Assembly (NCBI GenBank): GCA_016870155.1
Contig: VGCE01000001.1
Location: 332,001-396,000, forward strand
Direction: 5' to 3'
DNA: 64,000 bases
Source: Actinomycetota bacterium
GTDB lineage: Bacteria > Actinomycetota > Thermoleophilia > Miltoncostaeales > Miltoncostaeaceae
Within the stretch, counting starts at the first letter, position 1. The number at the start of each line of letters is the position of its first letter. The notes below the pieces were generated by a model. It made no database searches, was not told where the DNA came from, and saw nothing but the letters and a program-made list of their open reading frames with translations. Below are positions 50,301 to 58,189 of the stretch, piece by piece. A program made the translations under genes and the position numbers.

Positions 50301-50682
50301 CACGGGAACCCTCACCGCCCAGGCCCTGCGCGAGGCCCGGCACGGCCGCGAGGTGACCGTGGCCGGAATGGTGGTGGCCCGCCAGCGCCCCGCCACCGCC
50401 GGGGGCATCGTGTTCCTGCTGCTCGAGGACGAGACCGGCCCCGTGAACGTGATCGTGCGCCCCGACCTCTACGAGCAGCACCGCGCGCTGGTGCGCGCCG
50501 ACCCCCTGCTCATCATCACGGGGCGCCTCGAGCGCCGCGACCGCGTGGTGAACGTGCTGGCCCGCCACATCGAGGCCGCGCGGCTTCCGGCCCGCGACCC
50601 CATCCCCCTCGAAGAGCCCGACGACGCCCGCGTGCGGGGTGCCGTCCCGGCCGCCCAGAACTTCGCGCAGGGGCGGCGGTGA
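47302..50682 (+). CDS. dnaE2: error-prone DNA polymerase DnaE2
   Basis: A 1126-aa C-family polymerase alpha subunit of the DnaE2 (ImuC) type. An N-terminal PHP domain (PYVELHAHSAFSFLDGAS, LTDHDGLCG) leads to the polymerase domain with GRGRGSSVGSIVCYLTGLSHIDP as a run and catalytic PDIDLDFPRD (about 443-452), then FVKIDLLGLGML, GVVVFQEQVLEVSM, SNFGFPKAHSAAF, helix-hairpin-helix and an OB domain (VTVAGMVVARQRPATAGG). It performs translesion synthesis with ImuB. Residues about 77-115 hold a Gly/Ala repeat and a palindromic element not expected in the family (see the repeat entry). ATG 47302 has the family-typical start. Confidence 0.95.
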   Translation: MASPPYVELHAHSAFSFLDGASLPAEMAERAAQLDHEALALTDHDGLCGSLEFAHAAAAAGVRPITGAELTVTAAAGSGAGAGADPYPGVRHLTDSARHLAPLHLPPLAIRHLTLLAMDARGYANLCRLITMAHAHTRDAPDRRAGDPLLPLDALEVHSEGLACLSGCARHGLVAAPLAAGRRAEAEAMLRRLVGIFGPGRTWVEIQRPGLRGDLALARGLEQLADHVGVPAVATGDVHAHVPRRAFLQDALVAVRHRLTLDASEEMRRGNRQAVLVPPHEMARRLRDHPAAVAETLRLAEMIGFDLTRDMGYRFPDFASGHPGEDADGALARICAAEARRRYPDGPQRHEALARLDEELGLIRYHGLSGFFLLHRDILEIAREVALRVRPEGSARRALPPGRGRGSSVGSIVCYLTGLSHIDPIESGLFLGRFLNRDIRSVPDIDLDFPRDVRAGLIEEVVRRYGSDHAALVAAFPTFRARMAIREIGGALALPPADIERLSRLADGWSSAEAVEDEIRRMPGGEDRLRSRRWRALAMLAKEAAGLPRHLSQHPGGMIVSATPLVELVPVVPAAFPGRQICQWDKDSCADAGFVKIDLLGLGMLSAVEDCLDLIAREHGSAPDLSRIGFDDPAVYAEIQDADTVGVFQIESRAQMQSLLQTRPENLDDLTVQVALIRPGPVSGGAVHPYVRHRRARRHDPAFRPPYDHPLLEPALEETLGVVVFQEQVLEVSMALAGFSAGEAEDLRRAMSRKRSRDAMLRMWQRFLAGARERGVPDEVTRTVFTKLIGFSNFGFPKAHSAAFAVLAYQSAWLRRHHPAEFLAALINAQPMGFYPPASLVRDAGRRGVRTLRACIRLSGVQCTVDAGRVRLGLGMVRGLGDGGAARLVAERDVHGHFTGAADLVARTGLRPEQVAWLARAGALDAFGVPERELLWQAGTLARPRRVAGGAGEQMPLPIDPAMAPALPEPDRIDRVIAEYEATGVSTGWHLMTLVRPALPTGTLTAQALREARHGREVTVAGMVVARQRPATAGGIVFLLLEDETGPVNVIVRPDLYEQHRALVRADPLLIITGRLERRDRVVNVLARHIEAARLPARDPIPLEEPDDARVRGAVPAAQNFAQGRR
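47531..47640. repeat. GGGAGC tandem repeat and REP-like palindrome inside dnaE2
   Basis: GGGATC/GGGAGC hexamers (47531-47556, coding GSGAGAGAD) are followed by a 23-bp match (47562-47584) to the arms of the palindrome at 37813-37892, here forming an imperfect hairpin: GGTGTCAGGCACT, an 8-nt loop, AGTGCCAGACACC (47566-47599). A weaker related sequence, CAGGCACCTGACC, is at 47631-47643. All stays in frame, adding roughly 35 residues between the PHP strand ELTVTAA and HLTLLAMD. Confidence 0.85.
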
Positions 50683-50707
50683 CGCGCGTCGCTCGCTGAG
50701 ACGGGCA

Positions 50708-51373
50708 TCAGCCCGGCCCGCTCGCCAACCCGGACACCAGCCGCTGCACCCCGCTACGCACGCGCGCGGCCGCCGCCTGCACGCGCTGGGATCGCGAGCC
50801 GGTGAGGTCGTCCATGGCCAACGCCCGCCCGAAGGCCACGCGCACAGGCCCGTGCCCCACGGGGAGTCCGGCGCGCATCACGCGGTGGCTTCCCCAGATG
50901 GCGGTCGGCAGCACATCAATACCCGGCGTGAGCGCCAGCCATGCCGCGCCCGGCGCGAATGGCTGAACACGCGCCGAGTAGCCCGGAACCCCCTCGGGGT
51001 AGATCACCACGATTCCGCCCTGCTGCATCGCCCGGCGCGCGTGCCTGAGCGCGGAGATCTCGGTGCCGTCGGTACGCACCGGCTCAAGGCCAAGGCGCAG
51101 CAGCAGCTCGCGCACCAGCGATGACGATTCGTGATGCCGCGCGGTCACCAGGTGCTGCACCGTGCGGGGCGGCGGGGGCAGCGCCGCCCCCACGTACATG
51201 CCGTCCGGATCGGCCAGGTGGTTGCACACCACCAGGCAACCCCTGGCATCGGGGACATTCCCCCGCCCTGCCACCTCGAACCCGTTCAGCGCCCGTGCCC
51301 AGGCGGTGACCGCTGCATGCCCCGCCCGGTACAGGGGCGCCCACGGCTCGGCGTGGCGCAGCGGCCGCGCCAT
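50708..51373 (-). CDS. 1-acylglycerol-3-phosphate acyltransferase-like protein (PlsC family)
   Basis: A 221-aa membrane-associated acyltransferase. Motif I is CNHLADPDGMY (H-x4-D), motif II RELLLRLGLEPVRTDG, motif III VIYPEGVPGYS (EGT/V variant) and motif IV LPTAIWGSHRVM. It transfers acyl chains to lysophosphatidate or related acceptors. ATG 51373 begins 2 nt after the thiolase stop, so it is cotranscribed with thiolase and the Fe-S carrier gene. An upstream GTG-type extension is possible but would overlap thiolase. Confidence 0.85.
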   Translation of the reverse strand: MARPLRHAEPWAPLYRAGHAAVTAWARALNGFEVAGRGNVPDARGCLVVCNHLADPDGMYVGAALPPPPRTVQHLVTARHHESSSLVRELLLRLGLEPVRTDGTEISALRHARRAMQQGGIVVIYPEGVPGYSARVQPFAPGAAWLALTPGIDVLPTAIWGSHRVMRAGLPVGHGPVRVAFGRALAMDDLTGSRSQRVQAAAARVRSGVQRLVSGLASGPG

Positions 51374-51375
51374 CG

Positions 51376-52557
51376 TCAGGCGAGCGACTCCACGATCATC
51401 GCCACGCCCTGCCCTCCACCCACGCATAGGGCGGCCACGCCAATGCGCGCCTCGCGGTGCGCCATCTCGTGCAGCAGCGTCACGAGGATTCGCGCACCGG
51501 ACGCTCCCACGGGGTGCCCCAGCGCGATGGCGCCGCCGTTGACGTTGAGGATCTCACGTCGGATGCCGAGCTCGCGCTGCACCGCCACGGCCTGCGCGGC
51601 GAAGGCCTCATTCACCTCGAACAGCTCCACGCGGTCAATTCCGATGCCCGCGCGATCAAGGGCCTTCCTCACGGCCTCTACGGGCGCAAAGCCCATCATC
51701 TCGGGCGCGATGCCCGTCCAGGCATACCCGAGGATGCGCGCCATGGGCTGCACGCCCAGCGCCGCGGCCCTGTCCTCGGCGAGCACCACCATGGCGGCGG
51801 CCCCGTCGTTGATGCCCGACGCATTCCCGGCGGTGACCGTGCCGCCCTCGCGGAATGCCGGCCGAAGGCCCGCGAGATCATCCGCCGTGGTTCCCGGGCG
51901 CGGATGCTCATCATGCTCCACCAGCACCGGGTCGCCCCGGCGCTGCGCAACGGGCACGGGCACCACCTGGGCGCGGAAGTGATCGCGCTCTATCGCCAGC
52001 GCCGCGAGGCGCTGGCTCTCGGCTGCGAAGGCGTCCTGGTCCTCGCGGCCCACGCCGAAGCGCTCGGCCACCACCTCGGCCGTTGCGCCCATGTGCTGGT
52101 CGGTGAGCGCACACCACAGGCCATCGGCCATGAGGGTGTCGCGCAGCGCCAGGTCTCCGAGTCGCTGGCCCTCGCGCACGTGGACCACGTGCGGCGCGCG
52201 GCTCATGCTCTCCATGCCGCCGGCCACCACCACCTCGGCGTCGCCGGCACGGATCTCCTGCGCCGCCATGCCCACGGCGCGCAGCCCCGACCCGCACAAC
52301 TGGTTGATGGTGGTGGCGGGCACGCTGTCGGGGATTCCCGCGGCGATCGCGCTCTGGCGCGCCGGCCCCTGCCCCAGCCCCGCCTGCAGGATGCACCCCA
52401 TCAGCACGTCGTCCACCTGATCGGCCGGCACGCCCGCGCGGGCCAGCGCCTCGCGAATGGCAATGGCCCCGAGCTCGGTGGCCGGCACCGACGAGAGCGC
52501 GCCCATCAATGCGCCGATGGGCGTCCGGACCGCCCCGGCGATGACGGGCGTGCTCAC
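51376..52557 (-). CDS. acetyl-CoA acetyltransferase (thiolase)
   Basis: A 393-aa thiolase II-type enzyme condensing two acetyl-CoA to acetoacetyl-CoA or cleaving 3-ketoacyl-CoA. The catalytic Cys is in TINQLCGSGLRA (about residue 88), His in NGGAIALGHPVGASGAR (about 349), and the second Cys in ALCVGGGQGVAM (about 379). GMESMSRAP and NASGINDGAAA are family signatures. Length is typical. Start ATG 52557 lies 4 nt after the erpA-like stop, so it is the second gene of the erpA-thiolase-plsC run. Confidence 0.95.
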   Translation of the reverse strand: MSTPVIAGAVRTPIGALMGALSSVPATELGAIAIREALARAGVPADQVDDVLMGCILQAGLGQGPARQSAIAAGIPDSVPATTINQLCGSGLRAVGMAAQEIRAGDAEVVVAGGMESMSRAPHVVHVREGQRLGDLALRDTLMADGLWCALTDQHMGATAEVVAERFGVGREDQDAFAAESQRLAALAIERDHFRAQVVPVPVAQRRGDPVLVEHDEHPRPGTTADDLAGLRPAFREGGTVTAGNASGINDGAAAMVVLAEDRAAALGVQPMARILGYAWTGIAPEMMGFAPVEAVRKALDRAGIGIDRVELFEVNEAFAAQAVAVQRELGIRREILNVNGGAIALGHPVGASGARILVTLLHEMAHREARIGVAALCVGGGQGVAMIVESLA

Positions 52558-52561
52558 CCCG

Positions 52562-52882
52562 TCAGGCGGTGAATGACTTGCCGCATCCGCACGACCCCGT
52601 TGAGTTGGGGTTGTTGATGCGGAAGCCCGCGCCCTGGAAGCCCTCTTCGTAGTCGAACTCCGACCCGAGGAGGTACGGCACGCTCATGCGGTCGATGATC
52701 ACGCGCACGCCGTGCTGCTCCACGACCTCGTCGCCGTCACCGGGCTTGTCGAAGGTCATCGCGTACTCGAACCCCGAGCAGCCCCCCGGCACGACCTTCA
52801 CGCGAAGGCCCGAGCCCGGCTCGGCCTCGTTCGCGATGAGTTCCTTGAGCTTGTCCCCGGCGACGGGTGTGAGCGTGATCAT
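52562..52882 (-). CDS. A-type iron-sulfur carrier (ErpA/IscA/HesB family)
   Basis: A 106-aa A-type carrier that hands Fe-S clusters to target proteins. The three conserved cysteines are in VPGGCSGFEY (Cys35) and GSCGCGKSF near the C-terminus. ATG 52882 is used: GGAGGA lies 6 nt upstream and TAGAAT (52921-52916) gives a leader of about 30 nt. The TTG just before it is not needed. Context: with thiolase and acyltransferase. Confidence 0.93.
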   Translation of the reverse strand: MITLTPVAGDKLKELIANEAEPGSGLRVKVVPGGCSGFEYAMTFDKPGDGDEVVEQHGVRVIIDRMSVPYLLGSEFDYEEGFQGAGFRINNPNSTGSCGCGKSFTA

Positions 52883-52915
52883 CAAGCGTCCTCCGCTGTC
52901 GTGCTCAACGACCCT

Positions 52916-52921
52916 ATTCTA
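52916..52921 (-). promoter_or_regulatory. -10 box for the Fe-S carrier operon
   Basis: TAGAAT on the minus strand, about 34 nt before ATG 52882, with a GGAGGA ribosome site between. This transcript has a conventional leader, unlike many others in the window. Confidence 0.6.
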
Positions 52922-54127
52922 GCCGCTTCCCACCACGCTCCACTCCGACCGCGTCGCGTGGCCCGCGCGGTCGCGCACCAGCACGCTCACGGAGAGCGTG
53001 CCCAAGGGCAGCGCCGACTGGCGCACCTGCAGCGTGAAGGGCGTGACGCGCGTCGTGCGCGTGATGTCGGCGCCGTTCACCATGATGGTCGTGCGCGAGG
53101 GGTCGATGCCCGTGCCCCCGCGCTCGTCCTCGTAGCGCACCGACAGCACGCCGCGCACCACATCACCGCTGGCAGGGCTGCGGCGCACCACGCGCGGTGC
53201 GCGATCGGGCGTGCGCGCCGTGCCGGGCGACACCGGCAAAAGGCCCCGCGAGAATGCCAGCGCCGCCACTGCCGTGGCGAACACCGACGCACCGCTGGAC
53301 GGGGTGGCCCGCACCCCGCCGTCGTCCTGCTGGAACCGCTGCAGCGCCGCCACGGGGCTGCCGCCTCTGGCCCACGGGCCCGCGCCCGGGCGCTCGCCCA
53401 GCGACCGGATGGCCATGATCGCCCACGCCGTGGGCACGGGCGCGCGCCCGAAGGTGCCGTCGGGGTCGCGCAGTGCCAGCAGGCGGGCGCGCGCGCTCGC
53501 CAGCACCGGGTCGCCCACCGGCATGCGGGCGGCGCGAAGCGCCTGTATCGCCGTTGCCGTGGCCACCGCATCGGACGCCGCCGCGCCCGGAGTGGCGGCC
53601 CACCCCCCGTCGGGCGCGCGCTGCGCCGCCAGCGCGGCCACGGCAGCCGTCAGCGCCGGGTCCCCCGCATTCCGGCCCACGGCCCTGACGGCCAAGATCC
53701 CCCATGCGGTGGCGATGGGGCCGCCCGGGAACGACCCGTCGGCCGACTGCTGCGCCCCCACCCGGGCGGCCAGGTCGGCATCCACGAGCCCCGCCGCCCT
53801 GCGCGCTACCGCGACGCGCAGCAGGTCGCTCGTGGCGTCCATGGGCAGTGCCCCCACGGCCGATGCCAAGGTGCCCGTGCCGCGCGTCCACGCCACGGGC
53901 GACTCCGCCGCGCCTGCCGCGGCCATGGCCGTCCAAGCGGTATCGGCCGCGCGGCCGACCTCGGGGCCCACGGCCCCGGTGGCGGGATCCTGCCGGGCCG
54001 ACAGGTAGTCAAGCGCGCGCTCGAGCGGCGACGCCGAGGCCCCGCCCGCGAGCGTGCCGAGTGCTCCGAGCGCGCAGAGCGTCGTCACCACGGCGTGCGT
54101 GCGTGCCGCGCCACCAGCGCGACTCAT
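52919..54127 (-). CDS. secreted alpha-toroid (prenyltransferase/squalene-cyclase-like) repeat protein
   Basis: A 402-aa exported protein. A signal peptide (HAVVTTLCALGALGTLAGGASAS) is followed by about six alpha-alpha repeats of the terpene-cyclase/prenyltransferase toroid type, each with a QxxDGxF/W-like turn (AQQSADGSFPGG, AQRAPDGGWAA, ALRDPDGTFG, RFQQDDGGVRA). A final Ig-like beta domain (SVRYEDERGGTGIDPSRT, LPLGTLSVSVLVRDRAGH) ends the chain. No DxDD or metal-binding catalytic motif is evident, so a binding role at the cell surface is more likely. ATG 54127 overlaps the DUF72 TGA. It is the last gene of the run starting at deoC. Confidence 0.78.
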   Translation of the reverse strand: MSRAGGAARTHAVVTTLCALGALGTLAGGASASPLERALDYLSARQDPATGAVGPEVGRAADTAWTAMAAAGAAESPVAWTRGTGTLASAVGALPMDATSDLLRVAVARRAAGLVDADLAARVGAQQSADGSFPGGPIATAWGILAVRAVGRNAGDPALTAAVAALAAQRAPDGGWAATPGAAASDAVATATAIQALRAARMPVGDPVLASARARLLALRDPDGTFGRAPVPTAWAIMAIRSLGERPGAGPWARGGSPVAALQRFQQDDGGVRATPSSGASVFATAVAALAFSRGLLPVSPGTARTPDRAPRVVRRSPASGDVVRGVLSVRYEDERGGTGIDPSRTTIMVNGADITRTTRVTPFTLQVRQSALPLGTLSVSVLVRDRAGHATRSEWSVVGSG

Positions 54128-55035
54128 GCGGAATCCCTGCGGTCGCGCAGCAACTCACCAAACCGCGCGGCGCTCCTCAGCGCGAAGTCACCGTGGTTGT
54201 TGTTGAACACCACCGCCACCTCCTGCGCGCGCTCGGCCATGTCGATGACCGGGCCGATCCACTCTCCGAGCTCCTCATCGGAGTACTGCCAGTCGAAGCG
54301 CTCGGCCACGGTGCGGCTGCCCTGCCATGTGGCGGCGTTGCGCCCATGCAGGCGCACGTACGCGAGATCCGGACAGGTGACCTCCGCCACCGGGGGCATG
54401 GCGCTGTCGGCGTCCACGCGCGGGGCGTCCACGCACACCCAGGCCGCATCGCGCTCGGCGAGCATGTGCACGCTGGCCTCGCGCTCGCCCGGCGCCACCC
54501 ACGACACGTTGCGGAACTCCACGGAGGTTCGCAGCGGCTGGATGCGCTCGATGATGCGGCCGATCTCGGCCCGGGCGTCGGGGCCGGCGACCACGTGGGG
54601 CGGCATCTGCAGCAGGATCGATCCCAGCTTGTCGCCGAGCGGCGCCACGGTTTCCACGAGGGCGTCGATCACAGCGTCGCGAAGCTCGCGTGACGGCTTG
54701 CGGATGCGCCCTCGCCGGTCGGCCTCGTAGGGCAGCTCGCGGAGGGGCTCCGGCAGGCGGGCGGGGTCGCTCGCGTGCCCGGAGATCACCTGATGCGCCT
54801 TCACATGGAACCGGAAGCCGTCGGGCGTGCGGTCCGCCCAGGCCTCCACCGTGCCCCGGCGCGGGATCGCGTAGAAAGTGGCGTTCACCTCCACCATCGG
54901 GAAGTGCCCGGCGTAATAGCGCAGCCGGCCCTCGGCGTCGTTCTTCACGTCATCCGGGTACCACCCCGCCTTGATGAACTCGGGGTCGGTCCACGAGGCG
55001 GTTCCCACCCTCACCCTGTCCACGCCGTCGGCCAC
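54124..55035 (-). CDS. DUF72 family protein
   Basis: A 303-aa TIM-barrel-like DUF72 protein. It shows RVGTASWTDPEF near the N-terminus, LRYYAGHFPMVEVNATFYAIP, GFRFHVKAHQVISGH, SILLQMPP, VEFRNVSW and a C-terminal VAVVFNNNHGDFAL, all typical. The function of this widespread family is not established to me. GTG 55035 is the only reasonable start in the right region. It begins 44 nt after the ccmH-like stop and overlaps the toroid gene. Confidence 0.88.
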   Translation of the reverse strand: MADGVDRVRVGTASWTDPEFIKAGWYPDDVKNDAEGRLRYYAGHFPMVEVNATFYAIPRRGTVEAWADRTPDGFRFHVKAHQVISGHASDPARLPEPLRELPYEADRRGRIRKPSRELRDAVIDALVETVAPLGDKLGSILLQMPPHVVAGPDARAEIGRIIERIQPLRTSVEFRNVSWVAPGEREASVHMLAERDAAWVCVDAPRVDADSAMPPVAEVTCPDLAYVRLHGRNAATWQGSRTVAERFDWQYSDEELGEWIGPVIDMAERAQEVAVVFNNNHGDFALRSAARFGELLRDRRDSA

Positions 55036-55079
55036 GCATGAATCATGCCGCAGCGCCCGGCGTGCGCTGCATGCGCGGG

Positions 55080-55523
55080 TCACGCGTCGCGGCGGCGGAG
55101 CTCCTCGTCCAGGCGCGCGGCGTCCTCGGGGGTGATCTCGGGGGCCGACTCCGCGCTGCGCCGCCGCGCCCATGCCCGCGTGACGAACGGGATGGCCGCG
55201 AGGCCCCCCACCACCAGCACGATGGGAACGATCCACGCCACCAGGTCGAATCCCGACTTCGGCGGGGTGGCCAGCACCCCACGCCCGAACTCCACCACCA
55301 GCGCGTCGATGATCTCCTGCTTGTCGTCGCCCTTGGCGATGCGGTCGGCGATGAAGATCTTCATGCGGTCGGACGCGGGTGAGTTCGACACATCGAGCGG
55401 GGTATTGCACGTGGGGCAGCGCACCTCGCGCGCCACCTCGTTGACGGTGAGCGACAGGGCCGGCACCGCCATGGCCAGCGCGGCCAGCAGCACCGCGAGC
55501 GCGGCGGTGAGGCGGCGTGCCAT
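55080..55523 (-). CDS. CcmH/CycL-like cytochrome c biogenesis protein
   Basis: A 147-aa exported thiol-reductase-like protein of heme-lyase assembly (system I). A signal peptide (LTAALAVLLAALAMAVPALS) leads to the conserved segment EVAREVRCPTCNTPLDVSNS, where CPTC is the redox motif that reduces apocytochrome c. DALVVEFGRGVLATPP precedes a transmembrane helix (FDLVAWIVPIVLVVGGLAAI) and a charged tail. ATG 55523 is preferred (TGATG with the upstream stop); GTG 55526 is possible. Other Ccm genes (CcmA-F) are not in the window. Confidence 0.88.
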   Translation of the reverse strand: MARRLTAALAVLLAALAMAVPALSLTVNEVAREVRCPTCNTPLDVSNSPASDRMKIFIADRIAKGDDKQEIIDALVVEFGRGVLATPPKSGFDLVAWIVPIVLVVGGLAAIPFVTRAWARRRSAESAPEITPEDAARLDEELRRRDA

Positions 55524-56131
55524 CACTTCTCTGCCAGCACCTGGTCGATGGGGCCCTGCAGCTGCGCGGCGCTGCTCACCGGACCGGCCACATGCAGCGC
55601 GATGCGCCCCTTCCGGTCGATGATGTAGGTCTCTGGCACGCCCGTGGCCTCCAGGGCGCTCTTGGCGTCATCCGTGCCATCGCGGAGCGACGGATAGGTG
55701 AGCCCGTGCTCACGGATGAACGCCAGGGCGTCCGACGACAGATCTTGGATGTCCACGCCCAGCACCACCACGCCCCGGTCGCGGTTGGCCTTCCACAGCT
55801 GTTCGAGCACCGGCGACTCCTCCTTGCAAGGGTCGCACCATGAGGCCCATAGGTTCAGCACCACCGCCTTGCCCTTCAGATCGGACAGCGAGGCATTCTT
55901 GCCCACGGGCGGGAGGCCCGGCCCCGACACCAGCACGGGCAGGGTGAGCGCGGGCGCGGGCGGGCGCGACCCGGTCTCGAGCGCGTCGTCGATGGTGGTG
56001 GGCGTGCCGCGGTTCATCAGCCCCACCACCAGCAGCACGATGATGAGCGCCGCCACGACGGCGCCGATGATGAGCCCGATCAGCCGGCGGCGGTCGCCCC
56101 CGGCCTCGTCGGGATCAGCCGAAGGGGGCAT
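55523..56131 (-). CDS. TlpA/ResA/CcmG-like membrane-anchored thioredoxin
   Basis: A 202-aa thiol-disulfide oxidoreductase with one N-terminal transmembrane helix (LIGLIIGAVVAALIIVLLVV) and an extracytoplasmic thioredoxin fold: LNLWASWCDPCKEESP carries the active-site CDPC, and GVPETYIIDRKG the cis-Pro. It keeps apocytochrome c or other secreted proteins reduced. It pairs with the CcmH-like gene, whose start it overlaps. Its own start (ATG 56131) lies 17 nt inside the end of the upstream beta-helix gene. Confidence 0.9.
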   Translation of the reverse strand: MPPSADPDEAGGDRRRLIGLIIGAVVAALIIVLLVVGLMNRGTPTTIDDALETGSRPPAPALTLPVLVSGPGLPPVGKNASLSDLKGKAVVLNLWASWCDPCKEESPVLEQLWKANRDRGVVVLGVDIQDLSSDALAFIREHGLTYPSLRDGTDDAKSALEATGVPETYIIDRKGRIALHVAGPVSSAAQLQGPIDQVLAEK

Positions 56132-57401
56132 ACGCGGTGCTGGCCGTGCCGAGCAGCGACGTGCCCAGCGCCACCTGGAGCTGCCCCCGCACGCGCCTGC
56201 TGCCGGGAAGGGCGGTCCACGACGCCCCCGACTTGCGATACACCGAGCGCCCGCCCGGGTACCTCAGCACCACGCGGCGGGTGTTCACCCGCGTGGTGGC
56301 CCCCACCAGCAGCGCAGCGCCCGCGCGCGAGTAGCGGGCCGGGCCGCCGGACGCCACGGCCGCGCGTGCCGGGGAGACCCCCGAGATACGCACCGCGTTG
56401 GGCTCGGACCCGAGCGAGAACGTGCCATCAGGGGCCCTGAGGCCCTCGTAGGTTCCGCCCGTGCGGATGTCGGAGTCGAAGATGAGGTCGCCGTCGGCAT
56501 TCGACCCGTCAACGGGGATGTCGGTGATCCGCAGGCCCGAGGCATCTCCCAGCCGCACGCCGGCGCCGGTGCTGCCCGTCACCGTGGATGAGGCCAGCGT
56601 GGCGCGCAGCGTGCCGCCCGAGAGCAGCACGCCATCCTTGCCGCTGCCCGTGACGGTCATGCCGGTGAACGACACGTCGCTGTTGCCGGCGTCGTTGCTG
56701 GCGATGCCGTAGCCCTTCGCGCCCGTGATGGTGACTCCGCTCGCGGTGAGCGCGCGGACGTCGTCGGCCAGCCGCAGGCCATCGCGGCCCGCGCCGGTGA
56801 CCGAGCCTCCGGTGAGCGTCACCGGCTGGCGGCTGGCGAGCATGGTGAGGCGGATGCCGTCGCGGACGGGCGAGGTGATGACCGGCGAGGTGATGCTGAG
56901 GCCCTTCCCTCCGGTGACGCTGATGCCATCCACACCCGGGCGCTCGATGGTGAGCGAGGCGAGCGACACCCCGCCCTCGCTGGTGCGCAGCGCCACGTTC
57001 ACGCCGGTGCGTGAGGGCGCCGTGCACGTGAAGCCGGTCACCGATACCGCGCCGCGCGAGATGTCCACGCATCCGCCGCCGGTGTCGTCACGCACGCCCA
57101 CGCCGCTGATCACCACGGCGGCGCCCGCCTCGGGACCGATCGCGAGGTTCGGCGACTTCACTGCGAAGTCGCCGTAGGTGCCCGCACCCGCCACCACGCT
57201 CCACGGGCGCGACTCCGGTGCGCGCGTGGTGAGCACCGAGGCCACGGCATCCTGCACCGCGTCGGTGCCGGTAAACGGCGTGCCCACCACCGCGCCGTTC
57301 TCGTCGCGCACCTCCACCGTGCCCGGCGCCGCCGCGCCGAGGGCGACGGGGGCGAAGGCGATGAGGAGAGCCGGGATCGCCAGTCCGGCGCCGCGGATCA
57401 C
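56115..57401 (-). CDS. secreted right-handed beta-helix repeat protein
   Basis: A 428-aa exported protein. The signal peptide is IRGAGLAIPALLIAFAPVALGAAAP. It is followed by about ten beta-helix coils of 22-25 residues with repeated G-x-S/T-I-T or V-T-G-x-G patterns (VTLTGGSVTGAGRDGLRL, VTITGAKGYGIAS, FTGMTVTGSGKDGVLLS) and a C-terminal basic beta domain (TRVNTRRVVLRYPGGRSVYR). It looks like a pectate-lyase-fold surface protein, but no catalytic residues are evident. GTG 57401 overlaps the trpC TGA, so it sits inside the tryptophan run. Similar small proteins elsewhere bind polysaccharide. Confidence 0.75.
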   Translation of the reverse strand: MIRGAGLAIPALLIAFAPVALGAAAPGTVEVRDENGAVVGTPFTGTDAVQDAVASVLTTRAPESRPWSVVAGAGTYGDFAVKSPNLAIGPEAGAAVVISGVGVRDDTGGGCVDISRGAVSVTGFTCTAPSRTGVNVALRTSEGGVSLASLTIERPGVDGISVTGGKGLSITSPVITSPVRDGIRLTMLASRQPVTLTGGSVTGAGRDGLRLADDVRALTASGVTITGAKGYGIASNDAGNSDVSFTGMTVTGSGKDGVLLSGGTLRATLASSTVTGSTGAGVRLGDASGLRITDIPVDGSNADGDLIFDSDIRTGGTYEGLRAPDGTFSLGSEPNAVRISGVSPARAAVASGGPARYSRAGAALLVGATTRVNTRRVVLRYPGGRSVYRKSGASWTALPGSRRVRGQLQVALGTSLLGTASTAYAPFG

Positions 57402-58189
57402 GTATCGGACCTCGTGCCGAGCAGGGCGTGCACGGCAGCGGCCGGGTCGTCCTCGCGCATGAGGGCCTCGCCCACGAGGATGGCGTCCACGCCGGCATCC
57501 TCCAGGCGCTGCACGTCGGCGTTCGAGGTGATGCCCGACTCGGCGACCACGATCGTGCCCGCGGGGGCGTCCGCCAGCAGCCGCAGGGCGGTCTCGGGGT
57601 CCACGTCGAGTGTCTGGAGGTTGCGGTTGTTCACGCCGATGATCTCCGCGCCGCATTCGAGCGCTGTTTCCATCTCGTCCTCATCGTGTACCTCTACCAA
57701 GCAGTCGAGCCCGATCTCATCGGCCTGGTCCTGCAGCGACGTCAGCTCGGCGGGGTCGAGCGCCGCGACGATGAGCAGTACGGCGTCGGCCCCCGCCAGG
57801 CGCGCCTCAGCCAGCTGGTAGGGATCGACGATGAAGTCCTTGCGCAGCAGGGGCAACTCGCACGCCGCACGGGCCTCCACCAGATCGTCGAGGGATCCAC
57901 CGAACCAGTGCGGCTCGGTGAGCACCGAGCAGGCCGATGCCCCGGACGACTCATACGCGCGCACGATGTCGGTGACGGTGGCGTCGGGACGGATGGGCCC
58001 CTTCGACGGGCTGGCGCGCTTCATCTCGGCGATGAGCGAGATGCCCTCCTGCACGAGCCGCTCCGAGAACGGGCGGCTGCGCGGCGGGGGCGCGAGGCGA
58101 TCCTGCAGGGCCCCCAGCGGCACCAGCTCGCGCCGCGCGGCCACCTCGGCCCGCGTGCGCTCCACGACCTCCTCGAGGAAGCTGCTCAC
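57398..58189 (-). CDS. trpC: indole-3-glycerol phosphate synthase
   Basis: A 263-aa (beta/alpha)8 enzyme of tryptophan synthesis that decarboxylates and closes CdRP to indole-3-glycerol phosphate. LIAEMKRASPSKGPI carries the catalytic Lys and substrate residues. SVLTEPHWFGGSLDDL, LLRKDFIVDPYQL (Lys/Asp), VEVHDEDEMETAL, IGVNNRNLQTL and VAESGI complete the active-site loops. GTG 58189 overlaps the trpD stop (GTGA); stop overlaps the beta-helix gene start. Confidence 0.96.
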   Translation of the reverse strand: MSSFLEEVVERTRAEVAARRELVPLGALQDRLAPPPRSRPFSERLVQEGISLIAEMKRASPSKGPIRPDATVTDIVRAYESSGASACSVLTEPHWFGGSLDDLVEARAACELPLLRKDFIVDPYQLAEARLAGADAVLLIVAALDPAELTSLQDQADEIGLDCLVEVHDEDEMETALECGAEIIGVNNRNLQTLDVDPETALRLLADAPAGTIVVAESGITSNADVQRLEDAGVDAILVGEALMREDDPAAAVHALLGTRSDT

